Program-made: the position numbers and the translations under genes
The notes under the pieces: generated by a model
What the model was told of the DNA's origin: nothing
The model's input: only the letters and a program-made list of their open reading frames with translations
Databases searched by the model: none
Shown: positions 51,529 through 61,016 of the stretch, piece by piece
Layout: each line of letters starts with the position of its first letter
How positions within the stretch are numbered: position 1 is the stretch's first letter
NCBI GenBank assembly: GCA_012840085.1
Contig: DUMB01000081.1
Location: forward strand, 62,001 to 126,000
Reading direction: 5' to 3'
Origin: Clostridiaceae bacterium
GTDB taxonomy: Bacteria; Bacillota; Clostridia; Acetivibrionales; DUMB01
Length of the DNA stretch: 64,000 nucleotides

Positions 51529-53091
51529 TCACAGTTTCATGTTATTTTGGTATTTTTTGAACCCTACCAATCTCAATAATTCTTCCTTATCCAAAGCACC
51601 AATTATAAAGTTCAGGGCCAAGCTTATTACTAAATTGCCCGCTACCGCAAGTACCACATTAATAATATAATTGTCTGTAAAAATTGAGAAAAAGCTGTAT
51701 ATATATTTTCCTGCAGCAAGAACAGCGATGCCCACAATTCCCGGTTTAAAGACCCAGTTCCTGATGTCAAAATGCATTCCTGTAACTGAAGAGACTTTGT
51801 ATAAATCAAGTATGCACACAATTGCCAGACTGATAATCATACCCCATATATAGCCTTTGATTCCATACTTGGGGACACAGAAATACACAAAACATATTCT
51901 TATTATGTACCCTATTGAAGAGTTTCTGAGTGAGACACCCTGTTTCCCGAGGCCGTTCATTATACCCAGAAGCGTCTGCTGAAGATATACAAAAATGCAG
52001 GTGAATGAGAGCAAACTGAGTATCCACCCTATGTCTTCTTTTTTGTAAAGTATATCTCCAATTTCTTTGGGATATGTCATGAATACTGCAGTAAACATAA
52101 AACCAAGCACAAATGTTATCTGTATTGACTTGGAGATTCTATATACAGCCGCTCTGAGGTTCTTAAGCGACATGGCTTCTGAAATTGCCGGCACAAGAGT
52201 TGTAGCAAGAGATGATGTCACTATACACGGGAAGAAAACAAGGGGCATTGCCATACCCGTCAGCCTACCGTACAGTTCAATACTGGTCTGATAATCATTT
52301 CCTCCTGCCAGCAACATCCTTGGTATCATTATATACTCTACTGCAGCCATTATAGAGGTGATAAACCTGTTAAAAGATATAGGTGTCGCTATGGTTATCA
52401 TATTTTTAAAAATTACCCTTTTTCGCAAAATACCTGTCCTTGGAAGACGTTTTGATCTGTTCTTTCTCGCAAGATAAATTATATACAGCACCGCAAGATT
52501 TGAAACTTCCCCTATTGCCATGCCCGCTGTAGCGAGGGCACACGCGTACTCCAGCCCGAGTTTAAGAAAGTATGAAGCCATTAATAAGACAAGGCCTATT
52601 CTCACAATTTGCTCCACAATCTGCGAAATTGCTGTCGGTGTAACATCCTGCGTACCGTAAAAATATCCTTTCAGAGCAGAAGCGGTTGCAATAACCGGGA
52701 TGCTCGGCAAAAGGACAAGTAAGGAAAAATAGGTCCTGTTATCCTTCAAAATTGTTTTAACAATGAAATCAACATTTAATGCAATGAGAACAGATATGAT
52801 AATGCCGCAAATAAGTATAAAAACAGCGGCACAGGAGGTTATCCTCCTTAAATTGATATAGTGGCCCCTGGCTTCTTCTTCAGCAACCATCTTTGATACC
52901 GCTATGGATATTCCCGAGGTAAGGGTAAGAATTATCAGGGAATATACAGGCGAAATCAGCTGAAAAAGCCCCATACCTTCGGCCCCGATAAGATTTGAAA
53001 GGTATATTCTGTATATAAATCCAAAAATCCTTACAATGAGCCCTGCTATCATAAGTATAATAGCACCGCTGAAAAATGACTTCTTAGACAT
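51529..53091 (-). CDS. spoVB: Stage V sporulation protein B-like MOP flippase
   Basis: This 520-residue membrane protein has about 14 helices. The start (KKSFFSGAIILMIAGLIVRIFGFIYRIYLSNLIGAEGMGLFQL, in part IYRIYLSNLIGAEGMGLFQL) is the SpoVB signature. SpoVB-group proteins are needed for spore cortex peptidoglycan and are likely precursor flippases. A second MOP flippase, MurJ-like, is at 46662. The gene stands alone, 98 bases after the thioesterase... direction minus, start with GAGG five bases upstream. Confidence 0.88.
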   Translation of the reverse strand: MSKKSFFSGAIILMIAGLIVRIFGFIYRIYLSNLIGAEGMGLFQLISPVYSLIILTLTSGISIAVSKMVAEEEARGHYINLRRITSCAAVFILICGIIISVLIALNVDFIVKTILKDNRTYFSLLVLLPSIPVIATASALKGYFYGTQDVTPTAISQIVEQIVRIGLVLLMASYFLKLGLEYACALATAGMAIGEVSNLAVLYIIYLARKNRSKRLPRTGILRKRVIFKNMITIATPISFNRFITSIMAAVEYIMIPRMLLAGGNDYQTSIELYGRLTGMAMPLVFFPCIVTSSLATTLVPAISEAMSLKNLRAAVYRISKSIQITFVLGFMFTAVFMTYPKEIGDILYKKEDIGWILSLLSFTCIFVYLQQTLLGIMNGLGKQGVSLRNSSIGYIIRICFVYFCVPKYGIKGYIWGMIISLAIVCILDLYKVSSVTGMHFDIRNWVFKPGIVGIAVLAAGKYIYSFFSIFTDNYIINVVLAVAGNLVISLALNFIIGALDKEELLRLVGFKKYQNNMKL

Positions 53092-53189
53092 TGCTACCTC
53101 GTAAAAATATAATTCTTCTTAATTAATATTTTCAGAAGTGCATACTTATGACATACTGCTCATTAAACTCGTTAAACTAAGTTAAATCC

Positions 53190-53711
53190 CTATTCGAAAT
53201 CGCAATGTTTTCTTTTAAGACGCTCTTGCCTTCGCTGCTCAGCCTCTAGGAAATCCTTCTTTTCCTGTTCTGTCTCGATAATCAGCGGTGGTACCGGAGT
53301 CGGTCTTCCATTTTCATCAAGGGCAACATATGTGATATATGCCTTGTTTGTCAGAATAACGCTCCCGGTCTTGTAATTCTCCGCATATGCTCTTACGGTG
53401 ACCTCCATTGATGTTCTGCCAACCCATGTAAGTTTTGCTTTCAGAATGACCAGTTCTCCCATTCTTGCCGGATGTCTGAAATCAAGGCTGTCAAGGGCAA
53501 CAGTCGCCACAACCCTGCCCGAATGTCTGGAAGCTGCCATAGCTCCGGCAATATCTATCCAGTGCATGAGCCTTCCTCCCAACAGATTGCCCAATATATT
53601 TGTATCGTTCGGGAGGACAAGTTCCGTCATCTCTATTTGTGATGCGGATGGTGGCTTTCCACAGCAAATGCTGTTATTTTCATTATCATTGTTTTTTAGC
53701 ACATCATGCAT
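53190..53711 (-). CDS. Acyl-CoA thioesterase (hotdog fold)
   Basis: This 173-residue hotdog protein of the YciA/BFIT group hydrolyses acyl-CoA. Motifs: TELVLPNDTNILGNLLGGRLMHWIDIAGAMAASRHSG (in part NILGNLLGGRLMHWID, with the catalytic-type Asn/Asp) and ALDSLDFRHPARMGELV. A charged C-terminal tail of about 25 residues follows. ATG 53711 overlaps the mrfB stop by eight bases (ATGCATGA), with GGGAG eight bases upstream, so it is translationally coupled to mrfB. Its tie to DNA repair is unclear; co-transcription may be incidental. Confidence 0.9.
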   Translation of the reverse strand: MHDVLKNNDNENNSICCGKPPSASQIEMTELVLPNDTNILGNLLGGRLMHWIDIAGAMAASRHSGRVVATVALDSLDFRHPARMGELVILKAKLTWVGRTSMEVTVRAYAENYKTGSVILTNKAYITYVALDENGRPTPVPPLIIETEQEKKDFLEAEQRRQERLKRKHCDFE

Positions 53712-54948
53712 TTCCAACACTCCCTGTCTTTCTCCTGAGCCGTTCAAGTCTTTTTTTCAAATCTTTATGATATATATTATTCATAATACCCATTCCGGCG
53801 CTTATTCTAACAGCCTCTTCTACAATTTCAAGTGCCTTGAAAGGGTCCTTTTTCTTATGCTCATAATACTTTGCCAGCTCTATCATAGGGAATATTTTGG
53901 GGATAGAAGGGTCTTTGAGCATATTGTTCCAGTGTTCAACAGCCTTTTCATAGTTTTTGCTTCTCTTGTAAATTTGAGACAGCTTTTTTGAGGCAGATTC
54001 CTTGACTATAATACTTTCGGCTCCCATACACGCCTCAAAGCAGTCTATAACATTCTGGTAATCGCCGCTTGATTCAAATATTTTGCCTATCCCTAGCAGC
54101 TCCCTGTCTCCGTCGGTTTCCGCCAACGGATTCTCAAGCATTGAGCATATCCTGTTCAAAAGTGACACCATTGACATTATGTCCAATTTATTATGCTTTA
54201 TTACTCGTTTAATTCCCCTTGCGTCTCTGTCCTCAAGATACTTGAAATATATTGAAGGTATCATAGCGCCTGGAACATCATCCGTCCTGCATTCTTCAAG
54301 CACTTTTTCCTCTATCGACACCAGGGAACAGCTTTCCAGCTTAAGCTTCCATATTTTTCTTGCGGGAAAAAGAAGATCCAGATGTACAGGTTCACTCATC
54401 GACGGTTTTATTCTGTTAAAAACAAATCTCGTATGAAGCAGATTCCAGTCAAAAGCTTTGCCGTTAAAGGTTATAAGCCCTTTATACTTTGACAGCAGCT
54501 CGTTAAGTGCAGTGAGCATGGCAGGCTCTTCGTCATAATCCCTCATAAAAAACTGGCGCAGTACGAATTCTCCTTTTTCAAAAAATCCCGTTCCAACCAG
54601 AAACGCTACAGTGCCTGTTCCTCCGGAAAGCCCGGTGGTCTCAGTATCAAGAAACAAAAAATCCTTCAGACTCATATCATTATCAATATCACCGCAAATG
54701 TTCCTTAAAATACCGGTGTTGAGCGTTTCCGTATTCCCGATACTGCACCCGCCATAAATATATGATGCAGGATATCTTTCCTCTGTTACAAAACAGGAAC
54801 CCTCGCCATTGCTGCATATAAACCCTTCCAAAAGTTTGTCTATATCAAAATTGCTGCGTACCGGCTCCTGCTGTCTTGCAACAGACTCCTTTTTCATAGC
54901 CAAGCTCTTTTTATACATTTCAAGCTTGCTTTTTAAGTCCTGGTACAT
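53704..54948 (-). CDS. mrfB: MrfB-like DEDDh exonuclease with TPR tail
   Basis: This 414-residue protein has an RNase H-like DEDDh exonuclease domain (residues about 85-270): LFLDTETTGLSGGTG (D-x-E), TFNGKAFDWNLLHTRF, and IKHNKLDIMSM with the final His/Asp. TPR-like helices follow from about residue 290 to the end. B. subtilis YprB/MrfB works with the helicase YprA/MrfA in repair of mitomycin adducts. The helicase gene is directly upstream and overlaps by 16 bases, matching that pair. GGAGG lies four bases before ATG 54948, inside the helicase gene. Confidence 0.9.
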   Translation of the reverse strand: MYQDLKSKLEMYKKSLAMKKESVARQQEPVRSNFDIDKLLEGFICSNGEGSCFVTEERYPASYIYGGCSIGNTETLNTGILRNICGDIDNDMSLKDFLFLDTETTGLSGGTGTVAFLVGTGFFEKGEFVLRQFFMRDYDEEPAMLTALNELLSKYKGLITFNGKAFDWNLLHTRFVFNRIKPSMSEPVHLDLLFPARKIWKLKLESCSLVSIEEKVLEECRTDDVPGAMIPSIYFKYLEDRDARGIKRVIKHNKLDIMSMVSLLNRICSMLENPLAETDGDRELLGIGKIFESSGDYQNVIDCFEACMGAESIIVKESASKKLSQIYKRSKNYEKAVEHWNNMLKDPSIPKIFPMIELAKYYEHKKKDPFKALEIVEEAVRISAGMGIMNNIYHKDLKKRLERLRRKTGSVGNA

Positions 54949-57218
54949 ATATCCTCCAAAACAATATCAATCATTTTCAAAGTTGTTTTCTTAGGATTCC
55001 CGTTGCCTGAAAATTCCTCCACAGGCCCTACACATGACGGACAGCCCTGTTCACAAGGACATTGTTCTATCATTTGCCTGGCTGCGCTAAAAAGCTCTCT
55101 GTGCAGCTCATACAGCTTATCGCTGAACCCTATTCCTCCCGGATAGTTATCGTAAATATAAAGAGACGGCTTTTGCGTAAATGTGGATCTGACCTGGTAA
55201 ACCACCTTTATATCACCCGGGTCACACATAAGGTAAATCGGTGCCGCATTTGCAATAATGTTTGACAGTCCCAGAAGCCCATTCTGCATATCATTTTTTG
55301 AAATTCCTATTTCGCTTTCTTCAGGAAAACCTATCCAGTAAGACGTGGTGTGCATTTCAGTTTCCGGCAGGTTTACAGGACCGGAACCGATATTTTCATG
55401 GGTATACAGTTTAATTTTCTTAAACATGGTGACCAGCGCCGTTACCATAACTTCGCCGGCACTCTTTTGTATCCTGCCGTCCATCTCTTCCCGGAATACG
55501 TCCAAAACCTTGAGGTCTACAGCAAGGTTTGCATCTGTATAATAATCAACATCGACCTTTCTCACATATGCCTTTTTGTCATCAAAATCAAGTTTCTCAA
55601 CCTGGTATTGCTGGCCTTCATGAATGTAAACAGCTTCCTCATGAATGAGCATTGGTGCGCTGAATCTGTCAACTTCCCCGATAACCCTGTGCTGTGGTTC
55701 AGATATGTCTATAATTATAAAATTCTCATTTGATGCGCTTCTGAGACTGATATCATCTGCAGGAAAAACGTCGGACATAAAGTGCCAGCGACTGCCCACA
55801 TGCCTTACCAGTCGCGCTTCCTCCATATATGCAAGCATTTCATCTGTGGTTTCGACACCGAATTTCTCCCCGTCTTCAAAAGGCAGTTCAAACACGGCAC
55901 ATTTCATGTGATTGTAAAGTATCACCAGATTGTCGGGATTTATCAGACCGTACTCCGGACTGCTGCCGAAAAAGTAATCCGGATTGTTTACTATATACTG
56001 ATCAAGCGGACTGCTGCTTGCCACCATAAATACCACGGATTCACCGCTGCGCCTTCCCGCTCTTCCTGCCTGCTGCCAGGTGCTGGCTATACTGCCCGGG
56101 TATCCGCAGATAACGCAAGCCTCCAGGCTTCCTATATCAATCCCCAGCTCCAGGGCATTGGTGGAAACAACCCCTGTAATCTCGCCGCTTCTTAATCCCT
56201 GCTCGATCTCCCGCCTCAAATTGGGCAGATATCCTCCTCTATATCCTCTTACTCTGCTTTCCTTGCCCATTTTCCCGTGAAAAATATCTTTCAGATATGT
56301 GACCAGCACTTCAACACTCAAGCGGCTTCTTGTAAATACGATGGTCTGTATGTCATTTCTTATAAGCATTTCCGCAATTCTCCTGGCTTCCAGCAAGCTG
56401 CTTTTTCTTATACCGAGTTCTTTGTTTACAACAGGAGGGTTGTAAAAAATAATATGCTTTTTACCGGAGGGTGCTCCATTGTTGTCAATTAATACGACAT
56501 CGCTTCCAATCACTTTGGATGCAAGCTCTGCCGGGTTTGCAATAGTTGCGGAACAGCATATGAATTGGGGATTGGATCCATAGAAATTGCATATCCTCCT
56601 TAACCGCCTTATTACATTTGCGAGATGGCTCCCGAACACACCCCTATAATGATGTATTTCATCTATAACCACGAATTTAAGATTCTCAAACAACTTTGTC
56701 CATTTAGTGTGATGCGGCAGTATACCGCTGTGGAGCATGTCGGGATTTGTCACTACAATATGTCCTGCCTGTCTTATGGCTTTTCTTGCTGACTGCGGAG
56801 TATCCCCGTCATATGTATAGGTCTTTATATCAATTTCAGCCTCTGTTATAAGCTCGTGCAGCTCTGTCATCTGATCCCGGGACAGTGCCTTTGTAGGAAA
56901 CAGGAAAATGGCTCTTGAATCGGAGTCTTTTAAAATGGCATTGAGAACAGGAATGTTATAGCATAAAGTCTTCCCCGATGCAGTAGGAGTAACTACAACA
57001 ACATTTTTACCCTTCTCAATCTCTTCTACGGCTGAAGCCTGGTGTGAATAGAGCTTATGTATTCCTCTGGCTGAAAGAGCTTTTTTAATGCGCGGGTCAA
57101 CGCAATTGGGTATTTCAGAATAAACACCTTCCCGGGAAGGTATTTCTACCCACTTTGTAACATTGTCCATAATTGCATTTGAAGATTTTATATAATCAAG
57201 CATTTGTTCCAGATTCAC
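54933..57218 (-). CDS. mrfA: MrfA-like DEAH-box helicase with DUF1998 domain
   Basis: This 761-residue superfamily 2 helicase has Walker A VVTPTASGKTLCYN, the DEIH box (FVVIDEIHHYRGVFG), SATIANP, and the motif VI region AGRAGRRSGESVVF. The C-terminal DUF1998 has the zinc site CPCEQGCPSCVG with four Cys. YprA/MrfA of B. subtilis moves on DNA in mitomycin-C repair with MrfB. Start is GTG 57218, with GGAG nine bases upstream. All helicase motifs look intact, and the length is as in B. subtilis (~750 aa). Confidence 0.93.
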   Translation of the reverse strand: MNLEQMLDYIKSSNAIMDNVTKWVEIPSREGVYSEIPNCVDPRIKKALSARGIHKLYSHQASAVEEIEKGKNVVVVTPTASGKTLCYNIPVLNAILKDSDSRAIFLFPTKALSRDQMTELHELITEAEIDIKTYTYDGDTPQSARKAIRQAGHIVVTNPDMLHSGILPHHTKWTKLFENLKFVVIDEIHHYRGVFGSHLANVIRRLRRICNFYGSNPQFICCSATIANPAELASKVIGSDVVLIDNNGAPSGKKHIIFYNPPVVNKELGIRKSSLLEARRIAEMLIRNDIQTIVFTRSRLSVEVLVTYLKDIFHGKMGKESRVRGYRGGYLPNLRREIEQGLRSGEITGVVSTNALELGIDIGSLEACVICGYPGSIASTWQQAGRAGRRSGESVVFMVASSSPLDQYIVNNPDYFFGSSPEYGLINPDNLVILYNHMKCAVFELPFEDGEKFGVETTDEMLAYMEEARLVRHVGSRWHFMSDVFPADDISLRSASNENFIIIDISEPQHRVIGEVDRFSAPMLIHEEAVYIHEGQQYQVEKLDFDDKKAYVRKVDVDYYTDANLAVDLKVLDVFREEMDGRIQKSAGEVMVTALVTMFKKIKLYTHENIGSGPVNLPETEMHTTSYWIGFPEESEIGISKNDMQNGLLGLSNIIANAAPIYLMCDPGDIKVVYQVRSTFTQKPSLYIYDNYPGGIGFSDKLYELHRELFSAARQMIEQCPCEQGCPSCVGPVEEFSGNGNPKKTTLKMIDIVLEDICTRT

Positions 57219-57595
57219 AAGGCACCACTCCTAGCATATTAACTGCCATGTTACTGCGGCCGGAAATGAACTCCATCCTGCCAACGCAAGCATAGACGAA
57301 AGCTACCCAATGGCAGTTAATCTTTTTTAATACGCCTGCCACTTTTTTGCTGCGCAAACAGGCAGTTGCGCATAATATTCAAGCTTTGCTTTCACATTAA
57401 TACCACATTTATCGAACATATATTCTTGAGTATATTCTATTATACTGATTTTTGAAAATCAACCTGAAATCAATATGAAAATCACTCTCAATTATTCACA
57501 CTTTTTTTACTTTTTTCCGAAGACTTTTATGATATAATTTTTTCAAATACGCCACAATAAAATTATATAGTTTTGTAAAGATTGGAGAAACATAA
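57219..57595. other. Divergent intergenic region with inverted-repeat element
   Basis: This 377-base gap between mrfA and the amidase holds an 84-base unit bounded by inverted repeats (57238-57321, separate entry) and a second hairpin, TGCGCAA/TTGCGCA, at about 57351-57372. The rest is AT-rich and should include the amidase promoter, which I could not place firmly. Confidence 0.5.
57238..57321. other. 84-bp element bounded by 12-bp inverted repeats
   Basis: ATTAACTGCCAT (57238-57249) and ATGGCAGTTAAT (57310-57321) are perfect inverted repeats enclosing about 60 bases that are more GC-rich than their surroundings. T6 follows the right arm. It could be a small MITE-like insertion or a structured RNA that ends in a terminator. 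I recognise no RNA family. Confidence 0.5.
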
Positions 57596-58498
57596 ATGCA
57601 CGAGTCAAACAACAAACACTTGAGTTTCGTAAAACAAGCAAAAAGGATACTTGCCAATAAGAAGAGAAGGAAGTTTTTCATTAGAAGAATAACAATACTT
57701 GCTTGTTTAGTCTTAGTATTAAGTTCCGCTTTATATATGTTGTTTCGCTCACAACCTTCAAACCCTGAGCCGGTTAAGGACAGTAAAGATATAACAAATG
57801 AGAAGAGCAACAGGAGCATTACCCGGATAATGCCCGAGACTAAAGATAATGATATTAAAACCTATCTGAATGACAAGCCTGTAGTTATAGATGCAGGACA
57901 TGGCGGTATTGATCCTGGTTCAAACAACGGTGACCTTGTTGAAAAGGACATAAATCTGGATGTAGCATTAAAGATAGGCAAACTATTGGAGCAGGAAGGA
58001 ATTAAAACAATACTTACCAGAAACGATGATACTTTCATGAAGCCCAGCGAAAAAATAGGTTTTGCCAATGAAAACGATGCTTGCCTCTTTGTAAGCATAC
58101 ACTGCAATTACTTCGACGACACTTCTGTCAATGGGACAACTACATATTATTATCCCTCAGATTATAAAGATGCGGGTAATCTTCCGGGCAAAGAATTTGC
58201 AACCATGATTCAGGAAGCACTTATGAATCATATAGGTACCAGAGACAGGGGAATAGCTCCGGGTCCTAAGACAATTGTCTTAAAAAATTCGAAAATGCCT
58301 TCCGCACTTGTGGAACTTGCTTTTATCACAAATCCTTCTGATGCCGCACTTCTGGCTTCTGAAAATTTCAGGCAGAAGGCCGCCGAAGGTATAGCGCAAG
58401 GTATCAAAAAAGCGGTTGAAATTTTGTATTCAAAAGCAGATACCGGTTCAGCAGATACCGGTACCTCATCTGAAAACAACACTATTCCACAGCCATAG
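57596..58498 (+). CDS. Membrane-anchored N-acetylmuramoyl-L-alanine amidase
   Basis: This 300-residue Amidase_3 enzyme has a basic N-terminus, one membrane helix (residues about 35-55), a short linker, and a zinc-hydrolase domain: [14 protein letters not shown] (zinc His), [14 protein letters not shown] (zinc Glu), [10 protein letters not shown] (zinc His) and [14 protein letters not shown] (catalytic Glu). It cuts the bond between MurNAc and the stem peptide. CwlD, which acts in cortex synthesis, is a close relative, but this protein is longer. GGAG lies eight bases before the ATG. It overlaps the converging dus gene by 17 bases. Confidence 0.93.
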   Translation: MHESNNKHLSFVKQAKRILANKKRRKFFIRRITILACLVLVLSSALYMLFRSQPSNPEPVKDSKDITNEKSNRSITRIMPETKDNDIKTYLNDKPVVIDAGHGGIDPGSNNGDLVEKDINLDVALKIGKLLEQEGIKTILTRNDDTFMKPSEKIGFANENDACLFVSIHCNYFDDTSVNGTTTYYYPSDYKDAGNLPGKEFATMIQEALMNHIGTRDRGIAPGPKTIVLKNSKMPSALVELAFITNPSDAALLASENFRQKAAEGIAQGIKKAVEILYSKADTGSADTGTSSENNTIPQP

Positions 58499-59453
58499 AG
58501 TACAAATAGCTTTCTAAAAGAGCTTTTATCCGGTCAGGGGATGTCAACTTGAATACCTGCTCTTTTATACTTGTTGAATTTCTCATCCCCTTGATATACC
58601 ATGCAATGTGCTTGCGCATTTCAAGGACGCCCATTCGTTCACCTTTTAATGCAATAAGCATATCCATATGTCTCATTATTGTATTTATCTTTTCACGAGC
58701 TGAAGGTTCAGGGAGAATTTCCCCCTTCTCCAAATAATGGAGTATTCTTTTGAATATCCATGGATTTCCCTGGGCGCCTCTGCCCACCATAATTGCATCA
58801 CAACCTGTATGTTCGAACATGGCTGCTGCATCAAGTGGTCCAAAAATATCCCCGTTTCCAATAACGGGTATGGATACGGCTTCTTTTACTTTACGGATTA
58901 TATCCCAATCAGCTTTTCCACTGTAAAACTGGTTTCGGGTTCTTCCATGAACGGCAACGGCACTTGCACCATTTTCCTCTGCTATCCTGGCAAGTTCAAC
59001 TGCATTTATCTTGTCTTCATCCCAACCTTTTCGCATTTTTACGGTTACAGGCTTTGTCGATGCATTTACCACAGCCTTTATTATCTCTCCGGCAAGTCCG
59101 GGATTGAGCATAAGTGCCGAACCTTCCCCGTTTTTTGTGATTTTTGGAGTTGGACAGCCCATATTAATATCAATTATGGCCGCATCCGTCTCATTTAACT
59201 GTTGTGCAATTTCAGCCATTATTCCAGGGTCTGAACCAAAAATCTGAATAGCTGCAGGTTTTTCTTCACTGTCTATCTCAGTAAGCTTAAAACTCTTCTC
59301 ACTGTTATAGTGCATTCCCTTGGCACTGACCATCTCAGTATATACTAAACCACATCCCTGTTCCTTGCACAGTATTCTGAACGGCATGTCTGTAACTCCG
59401 GCCATGGGAGCGAGAAATACATTGTTTTTGAGTTCTACATTTCCTATCTTCAT
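58482..59453 (-). CDS. dusB: tRNA-dihydrouridine synthase (DusB type)
   Basis: This 323-residue FMN enzyme reduces uridines in the tRNA D-loop. Motifs: [37 protein letters not shown] (catalytic Cys), [28 protein letters not shown] and [11 protein letters not shown]. Length and order are standard. ATG 59453 has AGGA seven bases upstream and is preferred to GTG 59459. A tRNA gene lies 81 bases upstream on the same strand. Tail-to-tail overlap with the amidase is 17 bases. Confidence 0.95.
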   Translation of the reverse strand: MKIGNVELKNNVFLAPMAGVTDMPFRILCKEQGCGLVYTEMVSAKGMHYNSEKSFKLTEIDSEEKPAAIQIFGSDPGIMAEIAQQLNETDAAIIDINMGCPTPKITKNGEGSALMLNPGLAGEIIKAVVNASTKPVTVKMRKGWDEDKINAVELARIAEENGASAVAVHGRTRNQFYSGKADWDIIRKVKEAVSIPVIGNGDIFGPLDAAAMFEHTGCDAIMVGRGAQGNPWIFKRILHYLEKGEILPEPSAREKINTIMRHMDMLIALKGERMGVLEMRKHIAWYIKGMRNSTSIKEQVFKLTSPDRIKALLESYLYSMAVE

Positions 59454-59534
59454 AAACACATCCTGCCCAAAAGAAAAAATAAGCGTCTTTCAAATTTGAA
59501 AGCCGCCGCTATAGCTTCGCTATGCTATGTCTTA

Positions 59535-59609
59535 TGGCGCCCCGGACAGGAATCGAACCCGTATCAGTGGAACCGGAATCCACTACCTTATCCATTAGGC
59601 CACCGGGGC
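59535..59609 (-). tRNA. tRNA-Arg (anticodon CCG)
   Basis: The minus strand folds as a full cloverleaf of 75 bases: acceptor GCCCCGG/CCGGGGC, discriminator G, encoded CCA, T arm CGGGTTCGATTCCTG, and anticodon arm GTGGA-TTCCGGT-TCCAC with CCG at the centre, reading CGG arginine codons. Confidence 0.97.
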
Positions 59610-59728
59610 ATAAATAAAATCCAATACATTATATAATAAATCTATATTGTATTATAAACTAATAAAACAGTATTATCAACACCTATAAATGGTGCATATT
59701 TTTCATATAATCTCTCTAAAAATTCTTC

Positions 59729-60346
59729 TCACAGGCCATAAAACATTTTCATCAGCCAGTCTATCCCGAAGTCAAAAGCATAAGAGAGAGCATAGGTCCA
59801 CACAAATACCAAAAAGAAAACCAGCCCTCTAAAAACAGGCATAAATTTATAAATTGATTTAATGCCCCTTGATATGGCAGCAGCAAACCAAAACGGCAAA
59901 ACAAATGCCAAAAGAACCGCAATATATGTCACAAGGTCATAATTCAAGTTCGTGCTTTTTCCCACTATTGCATAAATTACTATTTCCACCGGCACTATAA
60001 CAATGTGTGCCAGCATGTACACCTTCATTAGTCTTATACGCTGTATATTCTGCGGTTCCCTTACTTCTCCCTCTTTCTTGAATTTTTTAAAAATATCAAA
60101 AAGAGGTATTGCAAAAAATGTTACATCAATAAAACCTACCACAGCGGCTAATAACAGGGCAATTAATATATTTAAAAGTAAATTCACTTCCGGCTTATTC
60201 CCAAAAATATTCTGCCAGTTGAAAACCACGTCAGATGCAATGTCAACAACGCCAATAAGGAATATACCTATGTACAGTGTAATCTTCCTTCCTCCGGTTT
60301 TCTGGTATAACGATCTTGGAAGAAGGAGTATGTCAGAAAATTTCAT
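59729..60346 (-). CDS. Multi-pass membrane protein of unknown function
   Basis: This 205-residue protein has about five membrane helices (IGIFLIGVVDIAS, LLLNILIALLLAAVVGFIDV, LAHIVIVPVEIVIYAIVG, YIAVLLAFVLPFWFAAAIS, GLVFFLVFVWTYALSY). The layout resembles Yip1-like proteins, but I am not sure of the family. ATG 60346 has GGGAG eight bases upstream. It stands alone between the tRNA and a small TM protein. Confidence 0.75.
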   Translation of the reverse strand: MKFSDILLLPRSLYQKTGGRKITLYIGIFLIGVVDIASDVVFNWQNIFGNKPEVNLLLNILIALLLAAVVGFIDVTFFAIPLFDIFKKFKKEGEVREPQNIQRIRLMKVYMLAHIVIVPVEIVIYAIVGKSTNLNYDLVTYIAVLLAFVLPFWFAAAISRGIKSIYKFMPVFRGLVFFLVFVWTYALSYAFDFGIDWLMKMFYGL

Positions 60347-60521
60347 AGTATTGTCTCCCGCCATACATAATGTAGTTTTAATTTGCTATGCAATAACTTT
60401 TTTTATACTATAACTTTTTATAGTATAACATATTTGCCGGGAATGAAATCAATAGTAAAATTATAAATTTTATTAGTTTTAATAGCTGCTGCAGAGATTG
60501 ATACAGAGGACGCACCTGATC

Positions 60522-60887
60522 CTATAACAATCTTGTTAACAGGAGAATAAACAGTACTATACTGCTTGTTAATACAATATTAATTACAGTGTTTATAGAA
60601 AATAATTTCCGGAGTTTATTTTTTTCGCGGTTGACATCACGCCTGAGTTCAGCCTGCTGTTTGCATTCTTTTATATAGTTTTCAATAATTGCCTGAGCCT
60701 CATTCAGCAGAAGATCATCCTTCCTCCTTTTTTCATTCTCGCTGAAGTTTTTAGCAAGGGATAGTTTTCCCATATCAGAGCTATTTTTTATATCATAATC
60801 ATTTTTCAGTATTAAAATAGCTTCTTCAATTAAATTGGATGGTATATCCTTTAGTACGACAATTTTTTTGGTGACTCCGCTTACCAT
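60522..60887 (-). CDS. Small protein with C-terminal membrane anchor
   Basis: This 121-residue protein has a short basic start (SGVTKKIVVLKDIPSNLIEEA), a charged helical middle and one membrane helix at the very C-terminus (INTVINIVLTSSIVLFILLLTRLL, in part IVLTSSIVLFILLL), so it is tail-anchored. GGAGG lies five bases before the ATG. It is 130 bases after spoIIE on the same strand. No known family; clear start and SD site make it a likely real gene. Confidence 0.7.
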   Translation of the reverse strand: MVSGVTKKIVVLKDIPSNLIEEAILILKNDYDIKNSSDMGKLSLAKNFSENEKRRKDDLLLNEAQAIIENYIKECKQQAELRRDVNREKNKLRKLFSINTVINIVLTSSIVLFILLLTRLL

Positions 60888-61016
60888 ATAAACCTCCGTA
60901 AATCTTCATGCGTTTTTTGTGCAAAGACACACTGTATCTTTCTTGTTTTGTTGTATTTTTCACCAGGAACATATCTTGCACATTATATACGGTAGTTTAT
61001 GAAAAAAACGAGAAAA

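Noticed and set aside
57596-58498. Naming the amidase cwlD
   Set aside because: Domain and anchor fit, but the protein is longer than CwlD and stands alone, so the symbol is not safe.
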